From assembly GCF_000015445.1 (NCBI RefSeq), contig NC_008783.1:1381022-1445021 (forward strand): 64,000 bases of DNA, written 5' to 3'. The notes below the pieces were generated by a model, which was not told the origin of the DNA, did not search any database, and saw only the letters and a program-made list of their open reading frames with translations. A program made the position numbers and the translations under genes. Source of the stretch: Bartonella bacilliformis KC583 (GTDB lineage Bacteria > Pseudomonadota > Alphaproteobacteria > Rhizobiales > Rhizobiaceae). Shown one piece after another: positions 32,765-41,796 of this stretch (its first letter is position 1; every line of letters starts with the position of its first letter).

Positions 32765-33484
32765 ATGATTTTTTCTGCCGCCCACCGTGCCTTACAGCGC
32801 CTTTTTACTAGGCAATATCGTTCTATCCTCTTGAAAGTTTTAGGACTTACTTGTGCTTCTCTTATAGCCCTATTGCTATCGGTATATGAATTTTTTATAG
32901 CTTATTTCTGGCCTTGGACTGTCCATTTTTTTCCTGATTTTCCGGATTTAGCAGGATGGCTAGGACTAAGTGTGCTTATCATTTTTAACGTCGGCCTCGT
33001 TTTCCTTATGGCCTTTTTGATTGCTCCTATCACAGCTATGATAGGGAGTTTTTTTATTGATGATGCAGCTGAAATTATTGAAAAAGAAGATTATCCAAAT
33101 GAACCCATAGGGCAAGCTATGTCCTTTAGCTGTTCTCTTGTTCTTTCACTAAAATTTGTTCTTTTAAGCCTTTTAGGAAATGGAATCGCTCTTATCTTGT
33201 TTTTCGTACCAGGTATCAATTTGATCGCTTTTTATGTTATTAATGGCTATCTATTTGGTCGTGAATATTTTTTATTTGCTGCTTATCGTTTCCAATCCGA
33301 AAAAGAAGCTTATACCTTGCTACGCACCCACTGGATAACAGTATTTGGTGGAGGTTTGTTAATAGCGTTTTTTGTTTCTATTCCCATTTTAAATTTAGCA
33401 ACACCGCTTTTCGCAGCCGCCTTCATGACATATCTACACAAAATGCTCTTCTGTTATATCCCCGTGCCCGTTTCATCGAAATAA
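32765..33484 (+). CDS. EI24/CysZ-like integral membrane protein
   Basis: A 239-residue inner-membrane protein of the EI24 domain family (often labelled sulfate transporter family or CysZ). About five to six hydrophobic segments are present (SLIALLLSVYEFFIAYF, LSVLIIFNVGLVFLMAFLI, a long pair around FVLLSLLGNGIALILFFV, and GGGLLIAFFVSIPIL). Family hallmarks are FVPGINLIAFYVINGYLFGREYF and the late LNLATPLFAAAFMTYLHK. CysZ proper imports sulfate; in alphaproteobacteria the role is not proven, and no sulfur genes are next to it. Confidence 0.8.
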   Translation: MIFSAAHRALQRLFTRQYRSILLKVLGLTCASLIALLLSVYEFFIAYFWPWTVHFFPDFPDLAGWLGLSVLIIFNVGLVFLMAFLIAPITAMIGSFFIDDAAEIIEKEDYPNEPIGQAMSFSCSLVLSLKFVLLSLLGNGIALILFFVPGINLIAFYVINGYLFGREYFLFAAYRFQSEKEAYTLLRTHWITVFGGGLLIAFFVSIPILNLATPLFAAAFMTYLHKMLFCYIPVPVSSK

Positions 33485-33755
33485 TGGCTATCGGATAGAT
33501 CAATTTAGAAGTATTTTCTTAAAAAATTCTCTCAACTTTAATGCAGTTTCGCAACACTAGAAATATTTGTTAAAAAGTTGCAATAGGCGATTTGAATTAT
33601 GTTGAAGCCATTGATACTGCAATTAAAGCTGTACATATTTTGATAAAAGAATTAAATAAAGCATCCATACAGCTAGTAAAATGAACCCAACCGTTCAGTC
33701 TTACATTCCTTTAAACCACACACAAAATGTAAAATTTTAAGGAGAGACTACAAAA

Positions 33756-34676
33756 ATGAACTGGATTACAAATTACGTTCGTCCTAAAATTAATTCCATA
33801 TTAGGTCGTCGTGAAATTCCAGAAAATTTGTGGATCAAAGATCCTACCAGTGGTGAAATGGTCTTTCATAAAGATCTAGAAGCTAATCAATATGTGATTC
33901 CTGCTTCTGGTCATCATATGCATATTAGCGCCAAAAACCGTCTCATGCATTTTTTTGATGATGGTGTATATACACCAATTGAAAATCCAAAAGTGGTAAC
34001 GGACCCATTAAAATTCCGTGATGCAAAACGCTATATTGACCGATTAAAAGAATATCGGGCCAAGCTCGGTGTTGATGATAATATTTTAAGTGCACGAGGC
34101 ACCATTGAAGGTTTACCAATCATTGCTACCGTTCAAGATTTTGCCTTTATGGGTGGGTCACTTGGTATGGCATCAGGAGAAGCTATTATCGAAGCTTTTC
34201 ATACTGCCATTGCAGACAAATGCCCTTTAGTTCTTTTTGCCGCTTCAGGGGGAGCTCGAATGCAAGAAGGAACATTATCCCTTATGCAAATGCCTCGTAC
34301 GACAGTAGCAATTGAAATGATGAAAGAAGCAAGGCTTCCTTATATTGTGGTGCTTACTAATCCTACAACCGGCGGTGTAACCGCCTCATATGCTATGCTT
34401 GGTGATGTTCACATTGCTGAACCTGGCGCCATGATTGGTTTTGCAGGTCCACGTGTTATTCAACAAACGATTCGAGAAACTTTGCCAGAGGGTTTTCAAA
34501 GCAGTGAATATCTCCTTGAGCACGGCATGGTTGATATGGTCGTGTCGCGTTTGGATATGAAAGCTACAATTGCAAAGATTTTACGCCTGATGATGAAATT
34601 TCCGGCAGCGCCCGAACCTTCTCATGCATTCTCCAAAGACTCTCAAACACAGATTTCTAAAACAAAAGCCGCTTAA
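33756..34676 (+). CDS. accD: Acetyl-CoA carboxylase carboxyltransferase subunit beta
   Basis: A 306-residue carboxyltransferase beta subunit that, with AccA, transfers CO2 from carboxybiotin to acetyl-CoA to make malonyl-CoA for fatty acids. The crotonase-type core is clear: [48 protein letters not shown] and IGFAGPRVI. The N-terminal zinc ribbon of typical AccD is changed: where CPSC and CPxC are expected the sequence reads DPTSG and IPASG, so all four Cys ligands are missing. I recall this from other Hyphomicrobiales, so it is probably lineage-wide. An AAGGAGAG site precedes the ATG. folC follows after three bases. Confidence 0.97.
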   Translation: MNWITNYVRPKINSILGRREIPENLWIKDPTSGEMVFHKDLEANQYVIPASGHHMHISAKNRLMHFFDDGVYTPIENPKVVTDPLKFRDAKRYIDRLKEYRAKLGVDDNILSARGTIEGLPIIATVQDFAFMGGSLGMASGEAIIEAFHTAIADKCPLVLFAASGGARMQEGTLSLMQMPRTTVAIEMMKEARLPYIVVLTNPTTGGVTASYAMLGDVHIAEPGAMIGFAGPRVIQQTIRETLPEGFQSSEYLLEHGMVDMVVSRLDMKATIAKILRLMMKFPAAPEPSHAFSKDSQTQISKTKAA

Positions 34677-34679
34677 ATT

Positions 34680-36002
34680 ATGGAAACAAGCCATGTGCAA
34701 AGGGTGGTTGATGATCTATTGGGGCTATTCCCCAAAAAGCTGGATCTTTCCTTAGATCGTATCATCCGCCTTTTAAAGCGCCTTGGTAACCCACATTTAA
34801 AGCTTACCCCTACTATTATCCATATTGCTGGAACAAATGGTAAAGGATCGGCTTCAGCAATTTGTCGTGCTCTTTTAGAAAGTGCAGGCTACTGCGTTCA
34901 TGTATACAGCTCACCACATTTGGTAAATTGGAATGAACGCTGTCGACTAGGTCAAATAGGAGGCGGCCAACTTATTACAGATAATCAACTGCTTGAGGTC
35001 ATTCGTCACACCATAAAAGTGAACCGTCAAGAACCAATTAGCGTTTTTGAAATTTTTACCGCTGCAGCCTTTACTCTATTTAGCACCCATCCAGCTGATG
35101 CAATCATTTTAGAAGTTGGATTAGGAGGACGTTTTGATGCAACCAATGTTATTAAAAATCCAGCCGTATCCCTTATCATGCCTATTGATTATGACCATGA
35201 AACTTTTCTAGGCAACACAATTGCGCAAATTTCTTTTGAAAAAGGGGGTATCATCAAACCAAAAATTCCTGTTATAATTGGCAAACAAGACCATGATGTC
35301 ACTCTTTCTGTTTTAAGTAGCCTTGCTGATAAAAACAAAGCACCTTACTCTATTTTTGACCAAGACTACCAAAGCTATGAAGAACATGGACGTATGGTCT
35401 TTCAAAATAACCATGGTTTAATGGATCTACCACTTCCTAACCTTATCGGTGCGCATCAAATTGCCAATGCTGGTGCTGCTATTGAAGCAGTTTACCAAGC
35501 AGGTTTTCAACTTTCGGAACAAGCAATCAACCAAGCTTTACGCAATCTTTACTGGCCAGCACGCATGCAACATCTGACTCGTGGCCAATTGGTTAATCAA
35601 CTTCCTCCCCATACAGATTTATGGCTCGATGGTGGCCATAATCCTGCTGCTGGCAAAGCTGTTGCAGCAGAATTTACTCGATGGAAAAAAAAAACAAAAC
35701 GCCCCATTGTTATGATTGCTAGTATGCTCAAGACCAAAGACAATGTCGGTTATTTTCGTCCTTTCAAAAATCTTGTCGATGAAGTCTATACAATCCCTTT
35801 AACCTCTAGCGACGCAGGTCTCTGCCCAAAAATTTTAGCAGAATTAGCACAAAAAGCAGGCCTCATGGCTAGCCCACAAGCGGATCTTCAAGAAGCCCTT
35901 CTTAAAATCAGTTTAAAACATAAAGAAGCCATCATCTTTATTGGTGGTTCTCTTTACCTTGCGGGCAATATTCTACGTGACAATGAGACACCTCCATGCT
36001 AG
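34680..36002 (+). CDS. folC: Bifunctional folylpolyglutamate synthase / dihydrofolate synthase
   Basis: A 440-residue Mur-ligase-like enzyme that makes dihydrofolate from dihydropteroate plus glutamate and extends the polyglutamate tail. ATP-binding P loop HIAGTNGKGSASA; the FolC segments VYSSPHLVNWNERCRL, ILEVGLGGRFDATNVI and the second-domain LDGGHNPAAGKAVA are all present. It starts three bases after accD, the common accD-folC pair. Next is the NDUFA9-like gene rather than trxA, which here lies at 48.5 kb. Confidence 0.96.
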   Translation: METSHVQRVVDDLLGLFPKKLDLSLDRIIRLLKRLGNPHLKLTPTIIHIAGTNGKGSASAICRALLESAGYCVHVYSSPHLVNWNERCRLGQIGGGQLITDNQLLEVIRHTIKVNRQEPISVFEIFTAAAFTLFSTHPADAIILEVGLGGRFDATNVIKNPAVSLIMPIDYDHETFLGNTIAQISFEKGGIIKPKIPVIIGKQDHDVTLSVLSSLADKNKAPYSIFDQDYQSYEEHGRMVFQNNHGLMDLPLPNLIGAHQIANAGAAIEAVYQAGFQLSEQAINQALRNLYWPARMQHLTRGQLVNQLPPHTDLWLDGGHNPAAGKAVAAEFTRWKKKTKRPIVMIASMLKTKDNVGYFRPFKNLVDEVYTIPLTSSDAGLCPKILAELAQKAGLMASPQADLQEALLKISLKHKEAIIFIGGSLYLAGNILRDNETPPC

Positions 36003-36045
36003 AAATTTGCTGTTCATGGCATTTTAATGGATAAAATCTCTAATT

Positions 36046-37044
36046 ATGAAACTTGATCACACACTTTATCAAAATCCTAAACTTATTACTGTTTTCGGTG
36101 GTTCAGGTTTTGTGGGGCGGCATGTCGTTGAAGCTTTAACGAAACGGGGTTATCGCGTTCGCGTCGCTGTGCGTCGTCCACAAAGAGCTTATTACATGCT
36201 ACAAATAGGTGAAGTAAGCCAAACCCAAATGTGTACAACAGATGTTACGAATCGTGCTTCTGTTGCACGTGCACTATCTGGAGCAGATGGTGTGGTATTT
36301 TTGCCTGGGAGTTTGGCGCAATCCAATCAATCAAAGTTTCAAACCACACAAATTGATGGAACAACAAATGTTGCGGAATTAGCTCAAAAAGCAGGTATCC
36401 CTCTCATTTATGCATCAACGCTCATCGCTCATGAAAATGCATCGCTTCTTTATGCACGCGTTAAATTTATGTGCGAGAAAATTGTTCAGGACAAGCACTC
36501 TCAAACAATCATTATGCGCCCATCTGTCATTTTTGGACCAGAAGATCGTTTTTTCAATGTCTTGGCAAAGGCATCCTGTTTTTTGCCGATCATGCCAGTT
36601 TTTGGCGGTGGACACAATAAATTGCAACCTATTTATGTCGGCGATATTGCTGAATTTGTTGTGCGTGCTTTAGAGGAAAAAATCCCCTTTGGGAACAGTT
36701 ATGAACTTGGTGGGCCGACAGTAATTACAGTCCGGCATATCATTGAAAATATATTAAAAATTATTCATCGCAAAAAAACAATTTTATCCATGCCACTTTC
36801 TGTAGGACTTTGTGTTGGAGATATCTTGGGCATTATCGGTAAATTACCTTTATTGCCAACACTAACAACAGCTGATCAAATACGCTTTCTGCAACTAAAC
36901 AATATTGTTTCTCAAAAAGCTATAGATAGTGGATATACTTTAGAAGGGGTAGGCATTACTCCAAAAACTATGGCGTCTATTTTGCCAAGTTATTTATGGC
37001 ATTTCCGTCCACAAGGACAGTTTTCTAAAAATTTACTAACCTAA
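36046..37044 (+). CDS. NAD(P)-binding protein, complex I NDUFA9-like family
   Basis: A 332-residue short-chain dehydrogenase-like protein. The Rossmann motif is ITVFGGSGFVGRHVVEAL; it has the atypical family's SADGVVFLPGSL, ASTLIAHENASLLYARVK (altered YxxxK region), MRPSVIFGPEDRFFN and ELGGP segments. It matches bacterial homologues of NDUFA9, an accessory subunit or assembly factor of respiratory complex I. No nuo genes are in the window. Enzyme activity is doubtful for this group. It starts 43 bases after folC and probably shares its transcript. Confidence 0.85.
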   Translation: MKLDHTLYQNPKLITVFGGSGFVGRHVVEALTKRGYRVRVAVRRPQRAYYMLQIGEVSQTQMCTTDVTNRASVARALSGADGVVFLPGSLAQSNQSKFQTTQIDGTTNVAELAQKAGIPLIYASTLIAHENASLLYARVKFMCEKIVQDKHSQTIIMRPSVIFGPEDRFFNVLAKASCFLPIMPVFGGGHNKLQPIYVGDIAEFVVRALEEKIPFGNSYELGGPTVITVRHIIENILKIIHRKKTILSMPLSVGLCVGDILGIIGKLPLLPTLTTADQIRFLQLNNIVSQKAIDSGYTLEGVGITPKTMASILPSYLWHFRPQGQFSKNLLT

Positions 37045-37588
37045 TCAATTTTCCCTGACGGATATTTTTATAACCAAATCTGTTTCATCCCCAAAAAGGA
37101 AAATAATAACAGACATCAGCAGTAAAATCTATGTTGTGCCTTCTCTTTCCTGGAAAAGATATTAATACTTCCTTTTGTAATCCAAATCTTCGTAGTATAT
37201 TGAGCTTATACAGATAAGATTTTTCCTGATCTCATTAAGCAACGATTCTTTATATTAAAAAATTTTAGACAATCACGCAGTGATGAACCTGTATGGTATA
37301 ACCTCACGATCATAACAACCATGAACGATAAAAATGATATCCTTTTGATATATTGCGGCCAACTGAAGATATGTGTATCTCTTCGCAAGATTGACCATTT
37401 TGACAAAAAAGTCGTATATTTTTATCCTGATCAGCTGAAAATAAGATAAAATATCTTATTGAGATTACATGACAAAAACATTGTAAGTTAAATTGTTACT
37501 GTTACGAGAATCTTTCCTTGCTAAAAAGTAAAAGGAGATGCATCGTGCACAATTTTGATAGCAATAATCCCAAAGAAAGACCTTAAAA
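37045..37588. other. Intergenic region upstream of divL, with an orphan open frame
   Basis: 544 bases. A plus-strand frame stays open from 37204 to a stop at 37447-37449 (81 codons) and reads protein-like in part (LRKIDHFDKK, YFYPDQLKIR), but its first ATG is at 37321 and no ribosome binding site precedes it. I do not recognise it; it may be a gene fragment. The divL leader mini-ORF (37545-37586) is at the end. Confidence 0.4.
37545..37586 (+). other. Mini-ORF with strong ribosome binding site, just ahead of divL
   Basis: AAAGGAG (37531-37537) stands 7 bases before a GTG at 37545, which opens a 13-codon frame (HNFDSNNPKERP after the start) ending TAA at 37584-37586. The divL ATG is at 37589, two bases later, in a different frame and with only weak purines (AAGAAAG) of its own. 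The arrangement is that of a leader peptide translationally coupled to the downstream gene. Function is inferred. Confidence 0.4.
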
Positions 37589-40063
37589 ATGATCAGAATT
37601 TTTGCCTGTATTTTTTGCTTTCTTTCGCTGTTTTTTCCGATACATGCTATTGCCCAATCACCAATATCTCACTTACTATCGGCCTTTATTTGGTCAGAAC
37701 ATCAATGGCTTATCTTAGCACTTTGCGGAAGTATTTCTTGCGCTTCCTTGCTAACATGCATAACCGTTATTATAAACATAAAGAAAAATGCTGAGAAATC
37801 TTTACAAGTGATTCAAGCCAATTTTTCTGAAAAGCTTAAACAATATGAATGGCTTTTAGAAGAAACAGAACAATACCTTCTTATTTGGGAGCACCCAACA
37901 GCCCTACCACATATCGTTGGCAATATTTCTAAATTACAAAAGGCAGGAATAAACGAACAAAATTTTCAGTGTTTCGAAGACTGGCTCGAAGAATCTTTTC
38001 TGCAACAACTTGACCAAGCACTGACTCAATTACGTTGTCATGGCTGTTCTTTTGAACTTTCTATCACCACCATCAATAAAATCGCCTTACAAGTTACAGG
38101 GGTTATTGCAGGAACAGCAGCCATTGCACGTTTCCAAGATTTCTCAAAACAGCAGAGTGAAAACATTCGCTTACGGGAAGATATGACCCGAATGCTCACA
38201 GAGCTGAAAATACAGCGCAACCTTCTTGATTATATCCAAGAACCGGTGTGGATTCGAAATAGTGAGGGGAAAATTTGTTTCGTAAATAATGCTTTTCGAG
38301 ACATGACAAATTTTCAAGAAGGCTGTGATACCATCACTGATCCTTTCAATGAAACAATACAATTCCAAATAAATAAAGGAAATCAAATAAATGAGAGGAG
38401 CCAAACAAACGGAACAAATCAACTAGATGAGACAAAGACAGTGTTTCAAAAACACGTTCATACCGTCGTGAATGGAGAACGACGTCATTTTCACCTAACA
38501 CGTATCACAACAGAAGAAGGAATGGCAGCTTTTGCCCGTGATGACAGCGCATATAAAAATCTTACCAATGAAATGGAACAAATTCTTCAAAGCCACCATG
38601 AAACACTCGATCAAATTTCAACAGCTGTGGCGATTTTTGATAGCAATCAAAAATTAAAATTTTGCAACCATGCCTTTAGAATTTTATGGCCGTTGGAAAG
38701 TTCTTTTCTAGAGAGTGAACCAAGCCATACACTCCTTCTTGAGCGTTTGCGCGAAAAAGGATTTATCGGTGAACATCCCGATTGGCGCGCATGGAAAGAA
38801 GAGCTTTTAACAAGCCACCACCAAATAGAATCTAACCCCAAAATTTGGAATCTTCCTAACGGATGTACAGTGCGTGTCATGTCTCGCCCCCACCCACAAG
38901 GAGGTATTACCTGGCTTTACGAAAATCTTACAGAAAAAATTGATCTTGAACGACGCTATAATACATTGATCAAAATACAAGGTGAAACACTTGATAAACT
39001 TTCCGAAGGCGTAGTGGTTTTTGGCACAGATGGACGTCTATGCTTATCAAATCCTGCTTTATCAAAATTGTGGTCTTTACCCTATAATTTACTGGTAGAA
39101 GGTACTCATATTACGCAATTACAGACCCATTGCTCAGCCTTGACAGTCGGGGAAGAATGGAAGCAATTTACCCAATTGATTACAGGCTTTGCTGAAAAAC
39201 GCGATGCCCGTTCAGGTCGCATAGATCTGAGAAATGGGATGATTATTGATTACACATTCGTGCCACTCCCCAATGGACAAACAATGTTAACTTTTGTGAA
39301 TGTTACTGACACCGTCCATATAGCGCGTGCCCTGCAAGAAAAAAATGAAGCCTTAGAAAGTACTGATCGTCTACGCAATGAATTTGTCCAACATGTGTCC
39401 TACGAATTACGCACACCTCTCACCAATATTATTGGATTTTCTGATATTTTACGCGATCAAATGTTTGGCTCTCTTAATGAACGTCAACACGAATATCTCG
39501 GCCATATTCAATCAGAGTCTAACACACTTTTGAATCTTGTTAATGATATTCTTGACCTTGCAACTCTTGATGCAGGGATTATGGAATTAAATATACAATC
39601 GGTCAACATTGTTGATGCTATGGCACAAGCAGTAACACGCATAGAAGAACACCTCAACGGGCGTCATATTCTATTTTCTCAACACATTTCTCCTTCCTTA
39701 GATGTCATTTTTGCGGATGCTACACGTTTACATCAAATCTTTGTGAATGTACTTAGTAATGCTGTTAACTTTGCCCCAGAAGCAAGCACCATCGAATTTT
39801 GTGCTCATAAACAAGATAATCATATCGTTTTCAGTGTCCATAATGAGGGATCGGACATTCCATCTGATATTCTTGATAGGATTTTCAAACGGTTTTCTTC
39901 TCATGCACATCATGGTGGACGTGCTGGAGCAGGCCTTGGCCTCTCTCTTGTCAAAAGCTTTGTTGAACTCCATGGTGGATATGTTGAAATTCTCACCGGC
40001 ACAGGTCAGGGAACAACAGTTAAATGTTTTTTCTCACTGAAAAAGGGAGATATAATCCTTTAA
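37589..40063 (+). CDS. divL: DivL-like cell-cycle sensor kinase with Tyr in the H box
   Basis: An 824-residue membrane-bound, PAS-containing protein with a histidine-kinase core. Two N-terminal hydrophobic segments (first 65 residues) are followed by PAS-like domains (VWIRNSEGKICFVNNAFRDM; AVAIFDSNQKLKFCNHAF; EGVVVFGTDGRLCLSNPAL) and HisKA/HATPase domains. The phospho-acceptor position is Tyr605 (VSYELRTPL instead of SHELRTPL), the hallmark of DivL in Caulobacter. The G1 box is degenerate (NEGSDIP at 752-758 in place of DxGxGI), while the N box (NVLSNAVNFAP) and G2 (GAGLGLSL) remain. DivL controls CckA-CtrA phosphorelay activity. tsaE-amgK follows, overlapping its end if the longest frame is used. 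Confidence 0.88.
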   Translation: MIRIFACIFCFLSLFFPIHAIAQSPISHLLSAFIWSEHQWLILALCGSISCASLLTCITVIINIKKNAEKSLQVIQANFSEKLKQYEWLLEETEQYLLIWEHPTALPHIVGNISKLQKAGINEQNFQCFEDWLEESFLQQLDQALTQLRCHGCSFELSITTINKIALQVTGVIAGTAAIARFQDFSKQQSENIRLREDMTRMLTELKIQRNLLDYIQEPVWIRNSEGKICFVNNAFRDMTNFQEGCDTITDPFNETIQFQINKGNQINERSQTNGTNQLDETKTVFQKHVHTVVNGERRHFHLTRITTEEGMAAFARDDSAYKNLTNEMEQILQSHHETLDQISTAVAIFDSNQKLKFCNHAFRILWPLESSFLESEPSHTLLLERLREKGFIGEHPDWRAWKEELLTSHHQIESNPKIWNLPNGCTVRVMSRPHPQGGITWLYENLTEKIDLERRYNTLIKIQGETLDKLSEGVVVFGTDGRLCLSNPALSKLWSLPYNLLVEGTHITQLQTHCSALTVGEEWKQFTQLITGFAEKRDARSGRIDLRNGMIIDYTFVPLPNGQTMLTFVNVTDTVHIARALQEKNEALESTDRLRNEFVQHVSYELRTPLTNIIGFSDILRDQMFGSLNERQHEYLGHIQSESNTLLNLVNDILDLATLDAGIMELNIQSVNIVDAMAQAVTRIEEHLNGRHILFSQHISPSLDVIFADATRLHQIFVNVLSNAVNFAPEASTIEFCAHKQDNHIVFSVHNEGSDIPSDILDRIFKRFSSHAHHGGRAGAGLGLSLVKSFVELHGGYVEILTGTGQGTTVKCFFSLKKGDIIL

Positions 40064-40116
40064 GTCTGTACTCTTGTCATCAAAACCATTTTTTCACTTA
40101 TTCATTCACCAATTCA

Positions 40117-41622
40117 ATGGAAATTTTTATGAATTTTAGTTTTTTTCTTGCAAATGAAGAAGCAACAAAATTATTTGCGCAAGACCTAGCCCTTGCTTTA
40201 AAACCAGGTGATCTTGTAACACTTCAAGGTGATCTTGGAGCAGGAAAATCAACTCTTGCACGTGCAATCATTCATACACTTGCCAATGATGATAATTTAG
40301 AAGTACCAAGCCCCACTTTTACTCTTGTTCAAAACTATAAACTGCCACAATTTGAAGTTATTCACGCTGATCTTTACCGCCTCTCTATGGCAGAAGAAAT
40401 TGATGAATTAGGGCTTCACGAAGCACGTGAACAAAGTATTTTATTAATTGAATGGCCAGAAAAAGGTGCAGATTCTTTAGGGCCCACGACTTTTGCTATC
40501 AGTTTACAACACCAAGACTGTGGACGTCATATCACCATCACAGCAGCAACACATGATATTGAACGTCTACAACAATCCCTTGCAATCCGCACCTTTTTAA
40601 CCACTCATGGTCGCGGTCATGTTCATCGTCGTTTTTTAGCAAGCGACGCTTCTGCACGATCTTATGAACTTTTGCATAGTGACCATCATCAAGAAATCTT
40701 TATGAATGCATCCATCATGCAAATGGCACAAAAGACTGATCCTGCCTTTGCAGAAAAAATGCATCTTGCAACAGATATCCGTCAGTTTGTAGGCATTAAC
40801 CAGATCATTTTAGAGAATGGATTTTCTGCTCCTCATATTTTTGTCGAAGATCTTGAAAAGGGGTTCTTGATTTTAGAAGATTTGGGACGTGAAGGAATTT
40901 TAGATCAAACTGGCAATCCTATAGAAGAACGTTATATCGCTTGTAGTGAATTGTTGGCTACCTTCCATCAAAAATCATGGGTTTTTAAAAAGCAATTTGC
41001 AACATTTTCGCTTCAAATTCCTTGCTATGATCACCAGTCTATGCAAGCAGAACTTGCATTACTGCTAGACTGGTACATACCTTTTCAGCAGCAAAAAACC
41101 TTAAATGAAGAACAACGGAAAGCTTTCTTTACCTGCTGGCAACCTTATCTTGACATGCTCATTGAAGGAGAAAATACCCTTGTTATGCGCGATTATCACT
41201 CGCCCAATATACTGTGGCGTGCAAATAAAGAGGGAGTGGCTCGCATTGGTCTTATTGATTTTCAAGATGGCTTAAAAGGACCAACAGCTTATGATCTTGT
41301 TTCCTTGGCACAAGATGCACGTCTTTATATTTCACCAGAACTTGAGATGAAGATTTTCAATGCTTATTGTCATGCGCGCCATAAAGCACCGCAACCTTTT
41401 GATGAAAATGAATTGCGCAAACTTTACGCTCTTGCAGGTGCTCAACGTGTTTCAAAAATTTTAGGCATTTTTGTACAATTACACCAACAATATGGAAAAT
41501 CGTCTTATCTCAAACATTTACCCCATATGCAGGATTATCTTGCCCGTAATCTTTCACACCCAATTCTTGCTCCTTTAAAAAGCTTTTATCAAGAAATTGG
41601 CATTCTTGTAGAAACAACATAA
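40117..41622 (+). CDS. Fusion of TsaE (tRNA t6A ATPase) and AmgK-like sugar kinase
   Basis: A 501-residue fusion. Residues ~1-150 are TsaE, the ATPase of the threonylcarbamoyl-adenosine tRNA modification complex, with Walker A LQGDLGAGKSTLARA, PSPTFTLVQNY and IEWPEK. The remainder is an APH-fold kinase with catalytic loop MRDYHSPNILW and metal site LIDFQDG, like AmgK, the MurNAc/GlcNAc anomeric kinase of peptidoglycan recycling. Such fusions are usual in alphaproteobacteria and are normally followed by murU, absent here; addB comes next after ~170 bases. Starts at 40117 and 40129 are both possible; a frame from 40024 would overlap divL. Confidence 0.9.
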   Translation: MEIFMNFSFFLANEEATKLFAQDLALALKPGDLVTLQGDLGAGKSTLARAIIHTLANDDNLEVPSPTFTLVQNYKLPQFEVIHADLYRLSMAEEIDELGLHEAREQSILLIEWPEKGADSLGPTTFAISLQHQDCGRHITITAATHDIERLQQSLAIRTFLTTHGRGHVHRRFLASDASARSYELLHSDHHQEIFMNASIMQMAQKTDPAFAEKMHLATDIRQFVGINQIILENGFSAPHIFVEDLEKGFLILEDLGREGILDQTGNPIEERYIACSELLATFHQKSWVFKKQFATFSLQIPCYDHQSMQAELALLLDWYIPFQQQKTLNEEQRKAFFTCWQPYLDMLIEGENTLVMRDYHSPNILWRANKEGVARIGLIDFQDGLKGPTAYDLVSLAQDARLYISPELEMKIFNAYCHARHKAPQPFDENELRKLYALAGAQRVSKILGIFVQLHQQYGKSSYLKHLPHMQDYLARNLSHPILAPLKSFYQEIGILVETT

Positions 41623-41796
41623 ACATCCAATTTTGAATGCATTACCTATATGGCTTATTCTCTTAACTTTTATAACGGTAAAGCTATTATGTAGATGCAA
41701 TTTTTCAATTTTGCCGTGAATAAAACTAATATACAGTAAAACTTATTAAAATGATCGGTAAATTAAATAATTTTGACACACTCACAATCAAAGCAA

